Shown here piece by piece: positions 16,834-23,824 of a stretch of 64,000 nucleotides of DNA. The notes beneath the pieces were generated by a model, which was not told the origin of the DNA, ran no database searches, and was given only the letters and a program-made list of their open reading frames with translations. The first letter of the stretch is position 1. Every line of letters begins with the position of its first letter. The translations under genes and the position numbers were made by a program. Origin of the DNA: CAUTYU01 sp963545205 (GTDB taxonomy: Bacteria > Desulfobacterota > Desulfovibrionia > Desulfovibrionales > Desulfomicrobiaceae); assembly GCA_963545205.1 (NCBI GenBank), contig CAUUHW010000012.1:7570-71569 (forward strand), in the 5' to 3' direction.

Positions 16834-17229
16834 ATGGAACAGCAGTATCAGGTACCCCCGCAAAGCCAGCAACAATACATCCAAACCAGCCACAATCAGG
16901 GGCAGCAATACGCGCAGGCAGCGCAGCAGGCAGGCCAGTATAAAAAAGAACCCCAATATGACCAGAATATGTATGGTTCTCCCAACGCGCAGTACCAGAG
17001 CGCAGCCTCGTCTTTTTCCCAGAACCTGTCTTCATGGTTTGACTACAAAAATCGCGCGTACCTCAAAGGCTTGCTTATCGGCGCGGGCGTTACTCTGGTT
17101 GCCACAAATCCGACTGTACAAAAAGCCATTGTCAAGGGAGCTGTTGCGGTATGGAGCGGCATTCAGGGCAGCGTTGAAGAAATAAAGGAACAGATCGAAG
17201 ACATGAAAGCAGAACTGGCAGAAAAATAA
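16834..17229 (+). CDS. second Gln-rich protein with membrane-anchor motif
   Basis: 131 aa. Residues 1 to about 65 are rich in Q, Y, S and P (QQQYIQTSHNQGQQYAQAA). A hydrophobic anchor follows, KGLLIGAGVTLVATNPTVQK (about 75-94), clearly related to KGAAIGAGAALVLGNPAVQS of the 198-aa protein: shared KG-IGAG-LV-NP-VQ. The C-terminus is an amphipathic acidic helix (SVEEIKEQIEDMKAELAEK). GGAGAG precedes the ATG. The two genes look like diverged paralogues with long and short low-complexity arms. Confidence 0.7.
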   Translation: MEQQYQVPPQSQQQYIQTSHNQGQQYAQAAQQAGQYKKEPQYDQNMYGSPNAQYQSAASSFSQNLSSWFDYKNRAYLKGLLIGAGVTLVATNPTVQKAIVKGAVAVWSGIQGSVEEIKEQIEDMKAELAEK

Positions 17230-17230
17230 C

Positions 17231-17452
17231 ATGACTTCCGCAAAGAAAAAAAAGCTGGCCAAGACAGGCATGACAGCAAGTCTGGTCTCTTTGGTTCTGA
17301 CAGGAATGAAAAGAGGCAGACTTGCCCGTCAGCTCCATCTTGCCAGCGGCATCGCGCTTATCGGATTTTCGGTCTGGCATTACTTTCTTTATCAGGGCCC
17401 AAAAAAGGAAAGCAGCCGTGGCCGCTCCCCAAAAGATACAGATAAAGCATGA
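17231..17452 (+). CDS. small single-TM protein
   Basis: 73 aa. A very basic N-terminus (TSAKKKKLAKTG) precedes one or two hydrophobic stretches (ASLVSLVLTG and LASGIALIGFSVWHYFLYQG) and a basic tail. WHYF near the membrane edge has a His that could bind metal or heme, but that is a guess. The start follows the previous stop by 1 nt, and the gene overlaps the next ATPase by 35 nt. I do not recognise the family. Confidence 0.62.
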   Translation: MTSAKKKKLAKTGMTASLVSLVLTGMKRGRLARQLHLASGIALIGFSVWHYFLYQGPKKESSRGRSPKDTDKA

Positions 17453-19505
17453 AACCAGAACCCGGATTCGTTTGCACTGGACTTTTCTCGCGCACCCGGA
17501 TCTGGACCGCGCGGAATTGCAGGCCTACCTGGAAGGTATGCAGGGAATCCGCAAGGTACGGATATCGGCTGCCGCCAAAAGCCTGATTGTCGAATACAAC
17601 GGCAATCCAGGCACGCGGCACAATATTCTGGATTTTTTGCGAACTCACCCCTTTTCCTTTACGGAAAACCCTGAGTCCCAGGAAACAATAGACCTGTATT
17701 CCCTGGGGGCCAGAATCGGGGCAACCGTCTTTTATCCTTTTCTTCCCCGCAGTTCAAGAAAGTATGCTGGTCTGGCTCTTGGGCTGCCCTATGTTGCCAA
17801 AGGGGTCATGGCCCTTTTAACCGAAGGCATCAAGGTTGAAGTGCTGGACGGCGCGGCCATTGGCCTTTCCATGCTCAGAAGTGATTATTTCACCGCTCTT
17901 TCTGTTGCCTCTCTTCTTTGCCTGGGTGAATACCTGGAACAAAGCACGGAAGAAAAATCAACAGAGCTGCTCAAAAATCTTCTGCGCCCGGTTGTCGCCC
18001 AAGTAACGGTGTTACAAGACAAGGAAGAACACCAGATTCCGATTGAAGAACTCAGACAGGGCCAGCATGTTGTATGCGGGCCTGGCGAGCTCGTTCCTGT
18101 TGACGGCACTGTTATGACAGGTGAAGCCCTGGTCAACCAAAGCTCCATCACTGGTGAATCCGTGCCGGTTCATCTACAGGCCGGAAGTGAGGCCATTTCA
18201 GGAACCGTTGTCGAAGAAGGCAAACTGGTTATCCGCGCGGACAAGGTTGGCGAAGACGCCTCCTGGGCCAGAATGTCCAAATACATCCGGCAAAGTCTGG
18301 AGCGTGAATCCAGTGGACAAAGACAAAGCCGGATTCTGGCAGACAGACTCGTTCCACTGACCTTTGCACTGGGCATTATCATCTACGCCCTGACCCGTGA
18401 CCCTGCCCGCGCGGCATCGGTTTTAACTGTTGATTATTCATGCGCAATCAAGATTGCCTCATCCGTGGCCATCAAAAGCGCCATGCGACAGGCCGCGGTA
18501 CGCGGCGTACTGCTCAAGGGCGGACAGGCCCTTGAAAACATGCACAATGTCAACGCGCTGGTCATGGATAAAACAGGCACCCTGACAACAGGCCGGCTGC
18601 AACTGAAAAAAGTGCTTTCAACCAGCTCACTCAACGAATCCGAAATACTGGCTTTGGCGGCGGGAGCGGAAGAGCATTACAGCCACCCTGTGGCCCAGGC
18701 TGTTGTAAAGGCAGCAAGGGACAAAAATCTTGCCCTGCCGCGGGCCAGCCAAGTGGACTTCGTTGTCGCGCATGGTGTTTCAGCCTATGTTGACGGACAG
18801 CAGGTGCTTGTCGGGAGCTACCACTTTATAGCCGAAGATCAAGGTGTTGATTGCTCGGGCATTGAAAAGGAAAGTCAGGCCTTACGCGCTCAGGGTTACA
18901 GTCTGCTCTACATCAGTCGGGAACAGCAGCTGCTTGGAGTCCTGGTGTTCAGTGACCAGATCCGCCCGGAAGCAAAGCAGGTACTGGCGGACCTGAAACA
19001 GGCGGGCATCGAAAAAATTGTTGTCCTGACCGGCGACCACGCCAGCGGAGCTGAATTTTTACGCAACAACCTGCCAGGGCTTGATGCGATCCACGCGGAG
19101 CTTCTTCCCGAACAAAAGGCTGAAATTATTGACCAACTCAAAGCAGCCGGCTATAATACGGCCTTTGTCGGAGACGGAGTCAATGACGCGCCGGCCCTGG
19201 TAAAAGCCGATGTTGGTATCTGCATGGCCAATGGCGCTGACCTGGCCAGAGAATCGGCTCAGGTTATCCTGCTCAAAGATGAACTGACAGCTTTGTGGGC
19301 GGCCAGAGACGTTGCCGACAAGACATTTTGTGTCCTGAATACTTGCTTTTCCGGCACAGTCGGGATCAACACTCTGCTTTTATTGCTGGCCACAAGCGGT
19401 CTTCTGCCAGCAGCGGTTTCAGCGACCCTGCACAACGCGACAACAGTCGGCCTGGTAGGCTATGCTGCCGCGCCTCAACGCTATGGAGCAAAAGAAAACA
19501 AATGA
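17418..19505 (+). CDS. P1B-6-like ATPase, FezB-type candidate
   Basis: About 695 aa from GTG 17418, chosen because AAGGAAAG lies 5-12 nt upstream; an ATG at 17322 is possible. The N-terminal HMA-like domain has TRIRLHW in place of CxxC. The catalytic parts are complete: actuator ITGESVPVHL, DKTGTLTTG, SHPVAQAV, GDGVNDAPALVKADVG. The membrane metal motif is not CPC: the segment reads VDYSCAIKIASSVAIK, an S-C-A pattern associated with the P1B-6 subgroup. P1B-6 ATPases are the hallmark of ferrosome (Fez) clusters, where FezB moves iron into membrane-bound granules. Ion specificity here is inferred. The last codon overlaps the next gene (ATGA). Confidence 0.87.
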   Translation: MAAPQKIQIKHETRTRIRLHWTFLAHPDLDRAELQAYLEGMQGIRKVRISAAAKSLIVEYNGNPGTRHNILDFLRTHPFSFTENPESQETIDLYSLGARIGATVFYPFLPRSSRKYAGLALGLPYVAKGVMALLTEGIKVEVLDGAAIGLSMLRSDYFTALSVASLLCLGEYLEQSTEEKSTELLKNLLRPVVAQVTVLQDKEEHQIPIEELRQGQHVVCGPGELVPVDGTVMTGEALVNQSSITGESVPVHLQAGSEAISGTVVEEGKLVIRADKVGEDASWARMSKYIRQSLERESSGQRQSRILADRLVPLTFALGIIIYALTRDPARAASVLTVDYSCAIKIASSVAIKSAMRQAAVRGVLLKGGQALENMHNVNALVMDKTGTLTTGRLQLKKVLSTSSLNESEILALAAGAEEHYSHPVAQAVVKAARDKNLALPRASQVDFVVAHGVSAYVDGQQVLVGSYHFIAEDQGVDCSGIEKESQALRAQGYSLLYISREQQLLGVLVFSDQIRPEAKQVLADLKQAGIEKIVVLTGDHASGAEFLRNNLPGLDAIHAELLPEQKAEIIDQLKAAGYNTAFVGDGVNDAPALVKADVGICMANGADLARESAQVILLKDELTALWAARDVADKTFCVLNTCFSGTVGINTLLLLLATSGLLPAAVSATLHNATTVGLVGYAAAPQRYGAKENK

Positions 19506-20236
19506 TTATCGCTTTGACAGAAGCCTCAAAAAATACATTCTGGAAAGTTGTAAAAATGACTGACCCGAACCTGAAAAATCAGCTGCAAAAGATTGGAGTT
19601 GATACAGGCACCTATTTGATGCCCCTGGAACATATTGAAAAAACACTTCCTGTTCGGATGCGGCTTGTCGGACAAAAAAAAGATATTCTCATTTCTCCGG
19701 ACATGACGATCCACATGGTGGTGCATTCTTCTGACAACCAAAAAACATCACTGGCGGAAATTCCCGTTGGCAGCAGCGCCCACCTTGAAGGCGTAACAGG
19801 TGAAGATGCAAGCCTGGCCCGGGACCTCGAAAAACTCGGTATTATTGTAGGGGTTACAGACTTCAAAATCCTGCGCCGCCTGCCGCCAATGCTGTACTTT
19901 GCTTCAAACGAAGATGGCAAACGAATACGCCTTACAGAAGCAATGGCGTCAAAGATTCTGGGAGAAATGGAAAACGAGACAACCCAGTTTTCCATGGCCG
20001 GCCATGCACGCAACTTCAAGGTACAAACCCTGCTTGGCTCACAAAAAAATCAAGCGGAACTGAGTAGCCTTGGCGTCAACATTGGCGGGCATCTGCTTCT
20101 TGACCATGTCGAACCATGCCCCTGTCCGGCACGAGCCTGTGACCATCAAAAAACTAATATCCGGCTGATAACAAAAGACAATATGCAGTTCTACCTTTCC
20201 GCGCAGGCTGCCGCTCATACCTATGTTGTTCCATAG
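19502..20236 (+). CDS. triple FeoA-domain protein
   Basis: 244 aa. The start at 19502 overlaps the ATPase stop; a longer in-frame start at 19295 would lie inside the ATPase and looks spurious. Three successive units of about 75-80 residues have the FeoA SH3 pattern: (1) LQKIGVDTGTYLMPLEH ... ISPDMTIHMVVH, (2) LEKLGIIVGVTDFKILRR ... LTEAMASKILGEM, (3) LSSLGVNIGGHLLLDHVEP ... LSAQAAAHTYVV. Unit 3 holds a CPCPARAC insertion with three Cys. FeoA domains normally act in cis on FeoB. Here they sit at the end of the ATPase locus, suggesting control of a compartment pump. A terminator follows. Confidence 0.75.
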   Translation: MIIALTEASKNTFWKVVKMTDPNLKNQLQKIGVDTGTYLMPLEHIEKTLPVRMRLVGQKKDILISPDMTIHMVVHSSDNQKTSLAEIPVGSSAHLEGVTGEDASLARDLEKLGIIVGVTDFKILRRLPPMLYFASNEDGKRIRLTEAMASKILGEMENETTQFSMAGHARNFKVQTLLGSQKNQAELSSLGVNIGGHLLLDHVEPCPCPARACDHQKTNIRLITKDNMQFYLSAQAAAHTYVVP

Positions 20237-20255
20237 GAAAAATACGCCCCTTATC

Positions 20256-20293
20256 AGCACTGGATCCGTTCTGTGAACCAGTGCTACCTTTTT
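20256..20293 (+). terminator. rho-independent terminator of the fez-like locus
   Basis: AGCACTGG at 20256-20263 pairs with CCAGTGCT at 20278-20285 and is followed by ACC and five T. It lies 20 nt after the triple-FeoA stop. Confidence 0.8.
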
Positions 20294-20993
20294 ACATTCT
20301 TTCTTTTTACATCTCATTTCTTTGATCCAAAAATTTATTTTCAGATTGTAACATTTATTCTGGATAAAAAAATAATTACAAATAACACATAAAAAGGCAT
20401 TATTTATAATCAAGACTATACATATATAGCAATAAAATTTTTTTTTAACACATAATAATATTAAAATATTATTGATATAAAACTGAGTACAAATGTAAAA
20501 CCTATAAATGACACTATCAAAAAAATACATTTCAACCCGAAAGAAGAAGTTTACAAAGAATATGAAAAAATTTTGCTTCTGAAATGTGAAAAGACCGGCA
20601 ATCTCCCCAATTTTTATGAGCGGAATCAATCGATTCAGCGTTCAGACATACTATCCACCTGGAATTACATATTTTTAATGCATTATATGATATATTGGGT
20701 ACAATTTACTTAAATCTCATCAGAAAGTCAGATGGTAAGTGCCCCCAACACGATAGGGACACTGTAAATTTTACATATGTTGCCCCTGATTTTTGGGGTA
20801 AGGCGTGTTGACAAAATCAGACAATCTGTGTAGATAGTACAAACTGGGTTAGCGAAAAAGAGGCTGGCGTTGTGCAGACAAAGATTGTTTGAGCTTGTCC
20901 ACTACGACTCTGCCTGATGATTGGAGCTGGTTTCAACGGGACTATTTTTTTAATTGGAACTCGCTGTTTTATTTAGGATATTGAAAGAAAAAG
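20294..20993. other. 700-bp AT-rich intergenic region before the P19 operon
   Basis: Bases 20300-20720 are strikingly AT-rich, with long A/T runs, and contain no supported gene. An open plus-strand frame without a usual start codon spans 20465-20713. The GC-richer part after 20720 holds a small CCCC/GGGG hairpin (20784-20797), then a good promoter (20808-20836) and a leader of roughly 160 nt with no clear ORF. Confidence 0.55.
20808..20836 (+). promoter_or_regulatory. promoter of the P19/NosL operon
   Basis: A consensus -35 TTGACA (20808-20813) is spaced 17 nt from TAGATA (20831-20836). It is the best sigma-70 match in the gap. A CCCC/GGGG hairpin lies just upstream. Confidence 0.55.
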
Positions 20994-21002
20994 GTGGTTA
21001 TT

Positions 21003-22163
21003 ATGAGGGACTCGTATAGAAGTTCTACAGTGGCGGGGTTGCTTGTTGTCTTGTTGCTTTGTTTTTTACCGGGTTCTGGTTTGGCAGTTCCTGATTATCA
21101 GGGCATGGCCAAACGGATTGAGGGATATTTTAACAAGGCGTTGAAACTGTATAAGGCGGGCAAGATTGAGGAAGCAAAGATAAGCGCTCAGGATGCCTAT
21201 TTTAAGGTTTTTGAAAATATGGAAGGCCCTATTCGGGTGAATATCTCTGCCAAAAAGAATTATTTGCTTGAGGAGGAATTTTCCGGCATCAGGGATATGA
21301 TCAAGAATAAAAAACCCTATGAGGCTGTAAAAGACCGCGCACAAAGCCTTGTGAGTGAAATTTATAATGTGGCCAAGGAGCTGGAAGGAGGCTTTGTGCT
21401 GAAGGCAGAATCTGCCTATGGAGACTCTTTGGAGGAAACGATTGCGGCAACGACACCGGAATCCGGTAAAATTCCTGAAGTCTGGAAGCTTGATCTGGAC
21501 ATGATCCAGACAGAAATGAAATCCGCTCTGGATGCCTTGAAGCTGAAAAATGATGCTCGCGCCCAGGAATCGGCTCTTCAGGCTTACTTCGGCGGTTATC
21601 GGTCGACCCTTTTAGAAAAGGCAGTAACAAGTCATCGGTCGCCTCAAAAAAATCAGGAACTTGTTGAATACTTTATGAGGATTATTGAGTTAATTCGGGC
21701 AGGCGAAACCGATACCACTGTCCGTCCGCATGTACAGGCCCTGCTGACAGCTCTGTCCCAGGAGCTTGTTGAACTTCCCCTGGTCAGGGGGGCTGTGGCC
21801 AAAGCTGCTCCCAGACTGGTGACCCGTGACACTATCCCTGATAAGGACTGGGAAAAAATCGGTTCTGACATGATGGCAGATATTGAGAAGGCCATTGCCA
21901 AATATGTGTCTGGAGACAAGAAAGGTGCTTTCAATGCTGTTCAGTCTATTTATTTTGATTCCTTTGAAGGGACAAAACTGGAAATTTCCATTGGAGTGCT
22001 GTACCAGGAACTGATGCTAAGCATGGAAGATATTTTTGGGTCAATTATCCGGGGTATGGAAGCGGGCCTTCCTGTCAAAAAAATCCGGGGCTACAGGGAT
22101 GATTTGAACGAAAAGCTCAAGGAGGCTCTTGAGCTTCTGGCTGCGGAAAAAAAGAAAAAGTAA
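21003..22163 (+). CDS. periplasmic helical-repeat protein of FTR1 N-terminal type
   Basis: 386 aa with a signal peptide (GLLVVLLLCFLPGSGLA). The mature part holds three all-helical repeats of about 110 residues with a shared core: (1) AQDAYFKVFENMEGPIRVNI, (2) ALQAYFGGYRSTLLEKAVT, (3) AVQSIYFDSFEGTKLEISI, each followed by an acidic helix and a G-E-P/L turn. This matches the periplasmic domain that precedes the permease in bacterial FTR1 iron transporters. There is no membrane domain and no REXXE motif. It probably hands ferric or ferrous iron along the P19 system. I chose the ATG at 21003 because AAGGTGG is 6 nt upstream; a GTG at 20994 is in frame. Confidence 0.75.
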   Translation: MRDSYRSSTVAGLLVVLLLCFLPGSGLAVPDYQGMAKRIEGYFNKALKLYKAGKIEEAKISAQDAYFKVFENMEGPIRVNISAKKNYLLEEEFSGIRDMIKNKKPYEAVKDRAQSLVSEIYNVAKELEGGFVLKAESAYGDSLEETIAATTPESGKIPEVWKLDLDMIQTEMKSALDALKLKNDARAQESALQAYFGGYRSTLLEKAVTSHRSPQKNQELVEYFMRIIELIRAGETDTTVRPHVQALLTALSQELVELPLVRGAVAKAAPRLVTRDTIPDKDWEKIGSDMMADIEKAIAKYVSGDKKGAFNAVQSIYFDSFEGTKLEISIGVLYQELMLSMEDIFGSIIRGMEAGLPVKKIRGYRDDLNEKLKEALELLAAEKKKK

Positions 22164-22175
22164 CCGGGAACGGAA

Positions 22176-23069
22176 ATGAACAGAGTACAAAAAAAAATCT
22201 TGTTCGGCAGGAAACTGTTGTACGTTACGGTTTTTATCTGTCTTTTCCCCCTGTTGGCATGGGGGGAATCTGATGGAGATAAAAAAGTCGAGCTGATCTG
22301 GAAACAGGTTGTAGACAATATTGAAGTTCAGCTTGGCCAGGCTTTGGTCCTTTACAAGAACGGGGAGGCAGAAAAAGCTGGTCTCCTTGTGATTAAGACC
22401 CTGTTTGACGAGTATAAAAACTCATTGCTGGAGACCGCTGTTCGCCGGTTTAACTCCCAGCAAAAAGACTTTGTAAATAATGCAGATTTTAGTCATATCG
22501 CAAGTTCTATGAGAGGGGGTGAGCCTTATGAGCAGATAGAGTTGCGTGTAAAAAAACTTGTAAAAGAATTGCGCCAGGACATATTGGGGCTGCCTTTAAT
22601 TGAAGGAGCTGCTTCTGAAAAGGAGATCCAGAAGGTGGAAAATGAGCGAATAATCAACCAGGACTGGAGAAACATTTCGCAGAATTTTTCATTCCGGCTT
22701 CAAAAGATGGTTCAGCTCCACCGGGACGGAAAGCCTGAAGAGGCCTGTAGCGTATTGGAAAAGGCATATCTGGACATTTTTGAGGGAAGCGGGATGGAAG
22801 CTCTTGTGTCCAAAAAGGATCCTGACTCGCTCAGGCAGTTTTCCAGTTCGTTTTCTTCTTTGATGCAAAAGATAAAGGCAGGGGAACCGGTATCTGAGGT
22901 AGAGGCCTTGGCCAGACAGATGCAGCAGGATTTCGAAAAGGCTGTCGTTACGATAGAAAAAGGTAATAACTTTTTGTCTTTTCTGTCCTCTTACAAAATG
23001 ATCATTGGTGGTGCTGTTGTTGTGCTTTTTATGATCATTTTGCTGCGAATAAGAAAGAAAAAAATATAA
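22176..23069 (+). CDS. membrane-anchored FTR1 periplasmic-domain protein
   Basis: 297 aa with a signal sequence (YVTVFICLFPLLAWG), two helical repeats of the same type as the preceding protein (TLFDEYKNSLLETAVRRF; KAYLDIFEGSGMEALVSK) and a C-terminal anchor MIIGGAVVVLFMIILL with RIRKKKI in the cytoplasm. In typical FTR1 proteins this region is fused to a seven-TM permease with REXXE motifs; here only one helix remains. It begins 12 nt after its paralogue. Confidence 0.75.
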   Translation: MNRVQKKILFGRKLLYVTVFICLFPLLAWGESDGDKKVELIWKQVVDNIEVQLGQALVLYKNGEAEKAGLLVIKTLFDEYKNSLLETAVRRFNSQQKDFVNNADFSHIASSMRGGEPYEQIELRVKKLVKELRQDILGLPLIEGAASEKEIQKVENERIINQDWRNISQNFSFRLQKMVQLHRDGKPEEACSVLEKAYLDIFEGSGMEALVSKKDPDSLRQFSSSFSSLMQKIKAGEPVSEVEALARQMQQDFEKAVVTIEKGNNFLSFLSSYKMIIGGAVVVLFMIILLRIRKKKI

Positions 23070-23080
23070 AAGGAGGTGAT

Positions 23081-23101
23081 AACGCAAGCGGTGCGTTTTT
23101 T
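23081..23101 (+). terminator. short hairpin with T-run after perfect Shine-Dalgarno
   Basis: AACGCA (23081-23086) pairs with TGCGTT (23092-23097), then TTTT. Directly upstream, 23070-23080 reads AAGGAGGTGAT, an exact complement of the 16S 3' end. It may partly terminate before P19 or control ribosome access. Confidence 0.45.
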
Positions 23102-23187
23102 GATTATGCGTGTCGCTCTTATTGAGAGTATTTTTTGCATGATGGCTAGTAGGTTTAATTATAACTTTAAGGCAACGGAGTTAATCA

Positions 23188-23718
23188 ATGAAAAAGTTAA
23201 TGAATGTTCTTTTGGTCGTGGGAATGGTTCTGGGTTTTGCTTCAATGGCAGTTTCTGCTGAGTTCAAGGAATACCCGGCTGGCGATGAAGTCAGTATCAA
23301 TAAAATGAAAATTGCTGCGGTCTATCTTGCTCCAATTGATATGGAGCCCAGAGGCATCGATATGCCTGCTTCACTGGCCGATATTCATATGGAAGCTGAC
23401 ATCCATGCCGACAAGGGCAACCCAAATGGTTTTGGTGCCGGCGAATGGATTCCTTATCTGACAGTCACGTATCGTCTGCAGAACAAGGACACCGGAAAGG
23501 TCAAAACCGGTACATTTATGCCCATGATCGCCAAAGATGGTCCTCACTACGGCAGCAATCTGAAAATGATGGGTCCTGGTAACTATAACATCGCTTACAC
23601 CATTGAACCTCCTTCAAAGCAGGGTTTCGGTCGTCATACTGACACTGCCAGCGGCGTTGGAAAATGGTTTGAACCGTTTACCGTTGATTTTGACTTCAAG
23701 TATGTGCCTCTGAAGTAA
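23188..23718 (+). CDS. P19/FetP-type periplasmic iron and copper-binding protein
   Basis: 176 aa: signal peptide (MNVLLVVGMVLGFASMAVSA) then a ~155-residue immunoglobulin-like domain of the P19/Tpd/FetP family (PF10634 type). Expected Cu-site residues are visible: an early Asp/Glu region, ADIHMEADIHA with Met and two His, DGPHYG, and GRHTD. These proteins are homodimers that bind Cu(II) and an iron site and are needed for growth under low iron in Campylobacter and Escherichia. It sits between the FTR1-type periplasmic proteins and the DUF2318 gene, as in the known P19 loci. GGAG precedes the ATG. Confidence 0.92.
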   Translation: MKKLMNVLLVVGMVLGFASMAVSAEFKEYPAGDEVSINKMKIAAVYLAPIDMEPRGIDMPASLADIHMEADIHADKGNPNGFGAGEWIPYLTVTYRLQNKDTGKVKTGTFMPMIAKDGPHYGSNLKMMGPGNYNIAYTIEPPSKQGFGRHTDTASGVGKWFEPFTVDFDFKYVPLK

Positions 23719-23764
23719 GATGTACTTCTCTTGCAGAAAAAATAAATCTATCTGAATAAAAAAG

Positions 23765-23796
23765 GCTGTTTTCTCCCTTGCAGGGGGGAAAACAGC
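23765..23796 (+). terminator. hairpin after P19 gene
   Basis: GCTGTTTTCTCCC pairs with GGGGGAAAACAGC across a 6-nt loop (one G-T pair). A weak T-rich tail (TTCTTGCTT) follows. It could allow a higher level of P19 than of the downstream membrane genes. Confidence 0.6.
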
Positions 23797-23824
23797 TTCT
23801 TGCTTACCTTACCAGGAATTTTTC

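Noticed and set aside
19295..19501. N-terminal extension of the triple-FeoA protein into the ATPase gene
   Set aside because: The extension is an out-of-frame reading of conserved ATPase sequence; the ATG at 19502 overlaps the ATPase stop in the usual way.
13278..19505. Ordinary copper or zinc resistance operon
   Set aside because: Small metallochaperones with CxxC and a metal-sensing repressor are missing, the HMA domains lack Cys pairs, and small glycine-rich membrane proteins plus FeoA repeats point to iron compartment biology.
20039..20629. Minus-strand frame of 196 codons across the AT-rich gap
   Set aside because: Composition is Phe/Ile/Tyr/Asn/Cys-rich from AT runs, it overlaps the triple-FeoA gene and a terminator, and it has no recognisable domain.
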